Assembly (NCBI GenBank): GCA_020629335.1 | Contig: JAHDDN010000412.1 | Location: 1-5,174 of the forward strand | Direction of reading: 5' to 3' | Length of the DNA stretch: 5,174 bases | Origin: Chitinophagales bacterium | Lineage (GTDB): Bacteria; Bacteroidota; Bacteroidia; Chitinophagales; UBA2359 | Shown: positions 1-5,174 of the stretch, in pieces | How positions within the stretch are numbered: position 1 is the first letter of the stretch | Layout: each line of letters opens with the position of its first letter | Translations under genes and position numbers: made by a program | The notes under the pieces: model-generated | What the model was told of the DNA's origin: nothing | Database searches by the model: none | The model's input: the letters and a program-made list of their open reading frames with translations, nothing else

Positions 1-2670
1 ATCAAATATAGTAATATTCAGCTTATTTTCAACATTTTCAGCTAATATAAGGCTTATTTGTCCGTTAGATGGATTTGGATAAAGTTGAATATCTAATTGG
101 TCTTTATCTTCTATTCCAACATTGAATGGCTCTACAGTTGCTTCAACCTCCACTGTTTCACTCGAACAAACAATAGGTGTTTTTTCTACTTCCCAATCAT
201 AAAAATAGTAATAGAATCCTTCACCATAAGTAGAGTCATTAATACGCATCAAATCTCCTATTTCATATGGATAGCTTAAATTATCAGAATCTGTTCTGAA
301 TAACTTAGGATTTAAATTAGAACAACCAATCGTATATTCTCCTGGCTCTAACTCGAAATTTAAGTCTATACGACTTTGTCCTTCTGGTATCATTATATCA
401 GCAGATGCTACAGTTTGACCATTTTGACGAACTACAATTGTTCTTTCTTCTTCACTATAAGATTGAACTTCTACCGATACAATTTTAGATTCAGCAAAGA
501 CTTCAAATAATAACTCTCCATTAAATTGTGGATTAGCCTGGGCGCCGTCATCTAAATTAATGGATGCACCACCTTCTGCTTCGATTCCTCCAAAGGAATT
601 AATATTTTGAGCATAGTAAGTAGTTGTTTCCTCTAATTCAGGAGTAGTGAATATTTCGCCTGTTCCGACTAAGTCTCCCGCTTCATTATACCATAAGATT
701 TCATCTCCCACAGCAGTTAATGTCGCTACTTCACCTGGCCCCACTGTTGCACCAGTCACTTCAGGATTAGCAATTTCATTTAAAACCTCCACCATAACAG
801 CTGTAGAAGAAAACTCTTGACAAGCTCCTTGGATAGTAACAAAATATTCTCCTGATTCAGTTACTTCTATGCTTTGACCACTTTCGCCATTAGACCAATC
901 GTAATTATCAAAACCATCAGAAGATAGCATCACACTACCACCATTACATAAGATAGTATCACCTTCTACCATAAGAGAAGGTATTGTAATAGGATTAATA
1001 ATCGTTTCGATAGTACCAGAAATACCATAACAGCCAGTGTCATCAGTGATTGTTACATCATAAAAGCCTTCGCCATCTACTACTATAGATTGTGTATCAT
1101 CTCCTGTAGACCAAAGATACTCATAACCATCTGGAGCAGATAAAGTAACTGTTTCCCCATCACAGAAAGTTGTTTCACCCTCTACATCAAGTTCTGCATC
1201 TAAGGCTATACAAACCCCTTCTATCACACTAATGCTTTGGTTAGGCTCTAAATCCTCAAAGGTGTCTACTATCCCAGAAGGCCAACGAATGACTAATGAA
1301 TCAATGGCAGTTGCTTGACCCAAACCAAAATGTTTAGTTAATGAGTTAACGATACCATAACTTTCACCCGCTCTTACTTCACGAATTTGCATTCCCCATT
1401 CTCCATAGATTTCTACTCTCGCACCAACACCCACTTTATTACTTTCCATGCCAATCAAGCGGACTTTAAAGTAATTATTATCATTACCATTATTCATCCA
1501 AATAGCATCTGGTGTATTAGACGGATTATTATAAACCTCTGCATAACCTCCATAAAAGTCTAAAAAGCCATCATTATTCAAATCACCAATAGCATAAGAC
1601 TCCAAAGGTAAATCTCCAAATATGTCATTAATCTTAGTAAAGGTTTGATCACCATCATTTAAGAAGAAGTTATATTCCGAACCAGACACGATTAAATCTA
1701 TCCAACCATCATTATTAAAGTCCTTAAAAACACCCTGAATTGGTTGACCAGCAATACCAATCCCATCATCAGCTGATATATCTGTGAAGTAACCATTTCC
1801 ATCATTTTCCATCAATTGGCTTGGACCATCGTGATTAGTGATGAAACAATCCATATCTCCATCATTATCAATATCAGCAAAATCGGCTGTCCATGATTGT
1901 AAGCCAATGGCTAAATTACGGTCTTCCGCTTCATTAGCATAGTTGTTCTCGCCATCATTGATCCAAAGCGTATTGATACGTCTTGTGTCAGTTGGGTCTT
2001 GTACACCTTGACGACACTTGGCAATATATAAATCTTGATCTCCATCATTATCAATATCTGACCAAACGCTACCATAATTTCCTGAACTTGGTTCTCCTGA
2101 ATTACCATTGATAGACATATCTATCCAATCATTCGCTAAATCAAAAGTGCCATCTCCATTATTTGCCCATATCTGACTTTCTGCATCGTCATGACAAGCA
2201 AAAATATCTAAATGCCCGTCATTATTAATATCTGCTAAGTTACTCCCCTGAATGAAGATAACTTCTTCATCCAAAACCTCTAACTCAAAATCCGTCCCCG
2301 CATCATTCGCTCTATAATAATGAATACCATCATAGTAACCCCCCATTAATATATCACAATAGCCGTTATTGTCAGCATCTGCCACAATAAGGCTCCATCG
2401 CTTATCAGGAGAAACCTCCCCCATATCAACACTTTCGAAAGTACCATTCAGTGTTTGATACTCTATACGCATGAAACGCCCCTCATCTAGACGAACAATA
2501 TCATCCAAACCATCACCATTGAGATCCGTTACAGCCATACATACTCCACTATGGAAATCGTCATCTCCCATCAAATCTATGATTTGATTACTAAAGGTGA
2601 CGTCTTGTGCATTTGCACTAAATAGCCAAAGCGTAAGCAAGGCTGTTGAGATTAGTAATTTTTTTAGCAT
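1..2670 (-). CDS. Exported FG-GAP/VCBS beta-propeller protein with ASPIC/UnbV, Ig-like repeats and T9SS sorting domain (3' end cut by window)
   Basis: The frame is open for 890 codons from ATG at 2670 to the window edge. Residues 1-21 form a signal peptide (MLKK, hydrophobic core, cleavage after ANA before Q22), which fixes the start; an A-rich stretch precedes it. Seven Asp-rich loops of the DxNxDGxxD type start at residues 49, 98, 147, 205, 266, 317 and 363, interleaved with NDGxxxF motifs, as in FG-GAP/VCBS beta-propellers. Residues about 400-486 match ASPIC/UnbV (GVGARVEIYG, REVRAGESYG, HFGLG, IRWPSG). Two Ig/PKD-like repeats follow (494-556, 567-629), then an Ig-like domain (635-690, ending TTTYYA), a beta-rich module (about 713-848, with YYYFYDWEVE) and the start of a T9SS type A sorting domain (YPNP at 864-867). 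Probably some 40-50 residues are missing. The family suggests a surface-attached or secreted binding or adhesion protein; no catalytic motif is visible and the ligand is unknown. Confidence 0.93.
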   Translation of the reverse strand, partial: MLKKLLISTALLTLWLFSANAQDVTFSNQIIDLMGDDDFHSGVCMAVTDLNGDGLDDIVRLDEGRFMRIEYQTLNGTFESVDMGEVSPDKRWSLIVADADNNGYCDILMGGYYDGIHYYRANDAGTDFELEVLDEEVIFIQGSNLADINNDGHLDIFACHDDAESQIWANNGDGTFDLANDWIDMSINGNSGEPSSGNYGSVWSDIDNDGDQDLYIAKCRQGVQDPTDTRRINTLWINDGENNYANEAEDRNLAIGLQSWTADFADIDNDGDMDCFITNHDGPSQLMENDGNGYFTDISADDGIGIAGQPIQGVFKDFNNDGWIDLIVSGSEYNFFLNDGDQTFTKINDIFGDLPLESYAIGDLNNDGFLDFYGGYAEVYNNPSNTPDAIWMNNGNDNNYFKVRLIGMESNKVGVGARVEIYGEWGMQIREVRAGESYGIVNSLTKHFGLGQATAIDSLVIRWPSGIVDTFEDLEPNQSISVIEGVCIALDAELDVEGETTFCDGETVTLSAPDGYEYLWSTGDDTQSIVVDGEGFYDVTITDDTGCYGISGTIETIINPITIPSLMVEGDTILCNGGSVMLSSDGFDNYDWSNGESGQSIEVTESGEYFVTIQGACQEFSSTAVMVEVLNEIANPEVTGATVGPGEVATLTAVGDEILWYNEAGDLVGTGEIFTTPELEETTTYYAQNINSFGGIEAEGGASINLDDGAQANPQFNGELLFEVFAESKIVSVEVQSYSEEERTIVVRQNGQTVASADIMIPEGQSRIDLNFELEPGEYTIGCSNLNPKLFRTDSDNLSYPYEIGDLMRINDSTYGEGFYYYFYDWEVEKTPIVCSSETVEVEATVEPFNVGIEDKDQLDIQLYPNPSNGQISLILAENVENKLNITIFD
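784..1191 (-). repeat. Tandem Ig/PKD-like domain repeats with paired cysteines
   Basis: Two consecutive modules of about 63 residues (494-556 and 567-629 of the propeller protein) align by eye. Each has VEG near its start, then a Cys with G-x-x-V-x-L after it (C503; C575), a YxWSxG or YDWSNG core, QSIxV, the pattern G-[FE]-Y-x-V-T-I, and a second Cys (C547; C617). The Cys spacing is 44 and 42 residues, so one intradomain disulfide per module is likely after export. Such modules are common spacers or binding units in Bacteroidota surface proteins. An origin by internal duplication is inferred from the alignment. Confidence 0.75.
1555..2526 (-). repeat. Seven FG-GAP/VCBS calcium-loop repeats
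   Basis: Inside the propeller gene, seven copies of a loop of the form D-x-[DN]-N-[DGN]-G-x-x-D are encoded at 2497-2526, 2350-2379, 2203-2232, 2029-2058, 1846-1875, 1693-1722 and 1555-1584. Examples are DLNGDGLDDI, DINNDGHLDI and DIDNDGDMDC. Starts are 49, 49, 58, 61, 51 and 46 residues apart, the length of one propeller blade. On the plus strand they appear as recurring ccatcattattaatatc-like words, so the repeat is also visible at DNA level, though diverged. Seven copies fit a closed seven-bladed, integrin-alpha-like propeller with one Ca2+ per blade. The fold and metal binding are inferred from the family. The second copy has Asn where the usual central Asp stands (DADNNGYCDI). Confidence 0.9.
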
Positions 2671-2691
2671 TTTATGTTTTTTAGTTTCTTT
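2671..2691 (-). promoter_or_regulatory. A-rich translation-initiation leader of the propeller gene
   Basis: The 21 bases immediately before the ATG at 2670, read on the minus strand, are almost pure A with a few C, T and G (ending acataaa) and contain no GGAGG-like Shine-Dalgarno. A-rich leaders without a strong Shine-Dalgarno are usual in Bacteroidota. Further upstream, between the terminator and this leader, I could not place a convincing Bacteroidota promoter (TTG spaced from TAnnTTTG). A TTG exists at 2725-2727 but lacks a partner at the right distance. The promoter must nevertheless lie roughly within 2671-2744 if the hairpin stops upstream transcripts. Confidence 0.35.
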
Positions 2692-2744
2692 TTAAAGTAG
2701 TTAGTACTATAAATAACTCATATGCAATCGACTTGTTCATTATG

Positions 2745-2788
2745 CAAAAAGCCTTATTCTACTTGAAAACGTAAAATAAGGCTTTTTG
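2745..2788 (-). terminator. Intrinsic terminator, 14-bp perfect stem, symmetric
   Basis: Bases 2745-2758 (caaaaagccttatt) and 2775-2788 (aataaggctttttg) are exact reverse complements separated by a 16-base loop. Read on the minus strand, the stem lies 66 bases past the stop codon of the hydrolase gene, and its descending arm runs into a T tract, as in a Rho-independent terminator. A5/T5 flank the stem on both strands, so it could work in either direction. Its position between two co-directional genes indicates that they are transcribed separately. Confidence 0.88.
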
Positions 2789-2853
2789 GGTGCTTCTAAA
2801 AACAAAACACACACATATTATTGTCTCTATTTTAACCTAAATGTTCTTTTTCA

Positions 2854-5040
2854 TTAATATCTTAGCTCTAATATGCTCATTTGACTAGCATTTTTACGAT
2901 ACAAATCGTAATCATGCACCGTACAATGCGTATCTAAATTAGTGTCACAAGCAATATAATCTATTACTACACTCGTTTCTCCTAAATAATAATTGAAATC
3001 ATCTACATTAATCACTCCATCTCCTTCAAAGTCCCCAGCATACATTGCGTACTTAGAAGAAGCTGAAAGAGTCTGTGTATTTCCCATCGCAGCAGCAGCA
3101 GTTGTAGTAAAATCATAAGCCGCACCCGTATTCGGTAAACCAACCGTCGTAGCACTCATCACATCTAAATGATTACGATGCCTCACTGCAATATAATGAT
3201 TACCGACTTGATGAAGTGTTGACATCTCTACCCCCAAATTTCCATCTACTCCGTATATATTACCTGCATTATCTATCCAAGCAGCCTGTTCAGCCAATAC
3301 ATTAAAGGTATTAGCTCCATCTCTCACTTCCACCATTACCCAATCCACCGCATTCGATGGCCATGCCGAATAAGTTTCCGCACCACCATAATTCCAAGGA
3401 GAAGCCGCATAAGGTTGAGCGCTAGGCAATAAAGAAGCCGCATTCAAGTCTGTCACCATACTGCCACTACCATCATCAGCTCCTTCTAACCAAACTTTAG
3501 CAAAGACACGAATACAATCCGTCGTCTCTGTAATAATACTACTAAATCCACTATAAGCTCCACATAAAGCTCGCACCCTAAATTCATAGTCTTTACAAGC
3601 ATCCAATCCCGTCACCGATAATGCAGTACCACTTGAAGGAGCTGTCGTCCAAGAAAAAGCACCAACTTCTCTATACTGCACTTCATAACTCAAACCCGAA
3701 AGACTTGAAGTATTATTCCAAGACAATACCACCTCATCTTCAGTCGCAAAAGTACTAGCTAAGCCATTAGGAGCTGAAGGCGCACTAATATTGACATTAT
3801 AAGCTACAATATCACCTTCCGCTTCATTACAACTAACCGCTCTCACTGATACAGTACCTGTGCCAGTACTTCCCCAATTCACCACTATATTAGTACCATT
3901 ATCCACTACAATACTACCGCCAGTCACCGCCCAACAATAAGTCTCTGTCGGGTCAGGAGAAACAATACTATAAGTCTCCGTACTATTCGGACAAACCGCA
4001 TTCACCCCTGTAACTGTCGGATCAGCAGGCTTCAATAAATTTTCAAATAAAAAATCAGCCGACTTCACTACTAAATCATCCGCAATCACTGGATCATCCC
4101 AAAGCTCATGCCCCTCTCCTGCATAAAGATGTAACTCATTCGTATACCCCAAAGCATTCATCCGATCATGAATAGGAATAGACCCATACAAAGCAGGAAA
4201 TAAAGCCGAAGCCCCAAAAGGAGCAGCATAACCTGGATTCACAATATTATCCGCATCCCCGTGAAAAGAAATAATAGGTACATTATCTGTCGTCGGCTCA
4301 ATAAAACTATCATCACCAATCGCTCCCCACATATTAATGATAGCTACAGGTTTGCCAACATGATTGCTTGGTGGTTGACCCAAATTATTCGCCCCACATT
4401 CTATACAACCCAAATCTGGCCAATCCACAAGGAGCTGAGGCACCACATAAGTATCTGCCAATAATGGGTTAGAAGCACGCTCATACTCTTCTACAAAAGA
4501 AGCATGAAGGGCATTTATAGCGCCTGCACTATGACCGCCTGCAAAAATCATCGTTGTATCCACTCCATAAGTCGCAGCATTTGCCTTCACAAACCGTATA
4601 GCAGCTTTCATATCTTGTCCGCCTCTATAAACCGCTCTTACCGCCGAAGCCTGATTCAATGCATTAAAGCCAATTCTATATTGAGCAGATACAACCACAT
4701 AACCTTTAGCGACCATCGCCTCACAATAATCCACCAAAGGTGGAAACTCCTTCCAACCTGCCAAAAAAGCACCGCCAAAATTCATGACTATACATGGACG
4801 CTTCGTCAAGGCATCACCCTGCGGCATATAAATATCCATCGTCAAATCCTGATCCAAGGTCAATGCCTCAGAAACATCATAATCAGGCGCTGTTCCAAAA
4901 TAAACATTATTCGCCAAATCATAATTACTAAATATATCATCAATATATCTATTATCCGTACAGGATTGGCCCATCAAGTCTATTCCCATCAGTACCAACA
5001 CAAGACCTATAAAAGTAATTTTGACATTAAACATTTTCAT
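2854..5040 (-). CDS. Exported alpha/beta-hydrolase (carboxylesterase-like) with PKD-like, FN3, haemagglutinin-like and dockerin-like modules
   Basis: This complete 728-residue protein probably hydrolyses a carboxylic ester outside the inner membrane. Residues 1-24 form a signal peptide (cleavage before Q25), supporting the ATG at 5040; Met3 is an alternative start. The hydrolase domain spans about 28-337: oxyanion-type loop NFGGAF (87-92), nucleophile motif GHSAG (Ser171), acid in HGDAD (probably Asp264), and His311 in GEGHE. Together these make an intact Ser-Asp-His triad. Then come a PKD-like domain (about 340-419), a fibronectin type III domain (about 421-508), a haemagglutinin-like module (about 510-668, with WLEGADDGSG and SPWNYGG) and two dockerin-like Ca2+ loops (669-724). 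The catalytic part resembles the BD-FAE/carboxylesterase group, but the substrate (acetyl, feruloyl or simple ester) cannot be read from sequence. It carries no T9SS YPNP domain, unlike the gene downstream. A hairpin terminator follows it. Confidence 0.92.
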   Translation of the reverse strand: MKMFNVKITFIGLVLVLMGIDLMGQSCTDNRYIDDIFSNYDLANNVYFGTAPDYDVSEALTLDQDLTMDIYMPQGDALTKRPCIVMNFGGAFLAGWKEFPPLVDYCEAMVAKGYVVVSAQYRIGFNALNQASAVRAVYRGGQDMKAAIRFVKANAATYGVDTTMIFAGGHSAGAINALHASFVEEYERASNPLLADTYVVPQLLVDWPDLGCIECGANNLGQPPSNHVGKPVAIINMWGAIGDDSFIEPTTDNVPIISFHGDADNIVNPGYAAPFGASALFPALYGSIPIHDRMNALGYTNELHLYAGEGHELWDDPVIADDLVVKSADFLFENLLKPADPTVTGVNAVCPNSTETYSIVSPDPTETYCWAVTGGSIVVDNGTNIVVNWGSTGTGTVSVRAVSCNEAEGDIVAYNVNISAPSAPNGLASTFATEDEVVLSWNNTSSLSGLSYEVQYREVGAFSWTTAPSSGTALSVTGLDACKDYEFRVRALCGAYSGFSSIITETTDCIRVFAKVWLEGADDGSGSMVTDLNAASLLPSAQPYAASPWNYGGAETYSAWPSNAVDWVMVEVRDGANTFNVLAEQAAWIDNAGNIYGVDGNLGVEMSTLHQVGNHYIAVRHRNHLDVMSATTVGLPNTGAAYDFTTTAAAAMGNTQTLSASSKYAMYAGDFEGDGVINVDDFNYYLGETSVVIDYIACDTNLDTHCTVHDYDLYRKNASQMSILELRY
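2869..3036 (-). other. C-terminal dockerin-like EF-hand pair of the hydrolase
   Basis: Residues 669-724 hold two EF-hand-type loops. The first is D670-x-E672-x-D674-G-x-I-N678-x-x-D681. The second is D699-x-N701-x-D703-x-x-x-T707-x-x-D710, followed by LYRKN and a short tail ending at residue 728. The spacing and residues match type I dockerin-like repeats, which bind one Ca2+ each. In Bacteroidota these pairs often close proteins that carry the preceding haemagglutinin-like module, without any cellulosome. Whether this pair binds a cohesin-like partner or only stabilises the C terminus is unknown. Confidence 0.7.
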
Positions 5041-5174
5041 CTTACTCTGTTTTAAAGACTATCTTTATAAGGCTTTAAATATAAGATTTTATCCCCACAT
5101 TTCTATGACGCAAATTCAACAATTACCCATTTTATTAACTTTTGTAAACCCCCAATTAGCATTCATCATCATTC
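5041..5174. other. Upstream non-coding region of the hydrolase gene
   Basis: These 134 bases hold no gene I can support. The minus-strand frames are closed by stops or give only short, unrecognisable peptides. On the plus strand an ATG at 5105 opens a frame of 23 codons that runs off the window; it could be the start of a divergent gene, but nothing confirms it. The region should contain the hydrolase promoter. No Shine-Dalgarno is evident; the bases just before the start read acagagtaag on the minus strand. Confidence 0.5.
5076..5083 (-). promoter_or_regulatory. Possible -7 element of the hydrolase promoter
   Basis: Read on the minus strand this is TATATTTA, one base from the Bacteroidota -7 consensus TAnnTTTG, and it lies 35 bases upstream of the ATG. 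No good TTG -33 element sits at the expected 19-21 base distance, and the region is AT-rich, so a chance match is quite possible. Confidence 0.2.

Noticed and set aside
97..279. 60-codon plus-strand open frame
   Set aside because: It is antisense to the C-terminal part of the propeller gene, whose frame is continuous and domain-rich here.
1911..2108. 65-codon minus-strand open frame
   Set aside because: It is out of frame inside the propeller repeats; its Met/Ile-rich translation is a frame-shifted reading of the Asp/Asn-rich loops.
1555..2526. Recurrent ccatcattattaatatc-like words suggesting a CRISPR or DNA tandem repeat
   Set aside because: The words are the codons of the seven Asp/Asn-Gly calcium loops; spacing varies by blade length and the intervening sequence is coding, so this is a protein repeat.
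4261..4464. 67-codon plus-strand open frame
   Set aside because: It is antisense to the hydrolase between nucleophile and acid motifs, with no domain or initiation signal.
4504..5055. 183-codon plus-strand open frame opposite the 5' part of the hydrolase gene
   Set aside because: It lies entirely over the signal peptide and catalytic core of a clear gene; its translation is low-complexity, rich in His, Arg, Ile and Ser, with no recognisable domain. It looks like an antisense shadow.
5137..5144. Possible plus-strand -7 promoter element near aacttttg
   Set aside because: It only approximates TAnnTTTG, has no TTG at the right distance upstream, and no supported gene follows it.

Overview
The window is AT-rich and reads as Bacteroidota DNA. 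Both proteins have Bacteroidota-type signal peptides (cleavage just before Gln), and one begins a type IX secretion (T9SS) sorting domain with the YPNP signature. Their accessory modules (PKD-like, Ig-like, ASPIC/UnbV, and a haemagglutinin-like module with a dockerin-like pair) are typical of marine or free-living members. A Saprospiria-like source is plausible but is only an inference.

Layout: both genes lie on the minus strand, so the window reads right to left. Positions 5041-5174 are an apparently non-coding upstream region. Positions 2854-5040 encode a complete 728-residue exported alpha/beta-hydrolase (esterase-like) with PKD-like, FN3, haemagglutinin-like and dockerin-like modules appended. 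Positions 2671-2853 are intergenic and hold a strong, symmetric 14-bp hairpin terminator (2745-2788). Positions 1-2670 encode the first 890 residues of a large surface or secreted protein: signal peptide, seven FG-GAP/VCBS calcium-loop repeats (probable seven-bladed beta-propeller), ASPIC/UnbV domain, two Cys-paired Ig/PKD-like repeats, an Ig-like domain, a further beta-rich module, and a T9SS type A sorting domain cut by the window edge. I checked this frame codon by codon and found no stop from 2670 to 1.

The two genes are co-directional, but the terminator between them argues for separate transcription units. Both products should act outside the inner membrane. The first is a probable secreted carboxylic-ester hydrolase. 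The second is a probable adhesion, binding or scaffolding protein with no visible catalytic centre. A shared pathway cannot be shown from this sequence.

I saw no RNA genes, CRISPR array, insertion sequence, phage gene, toxin-antitoxin pair or defence gene. The window looks like ordinary Bacteroidota exported-protein territory. The points of interest are domain architecture and export route rather than a new multi-gene system.
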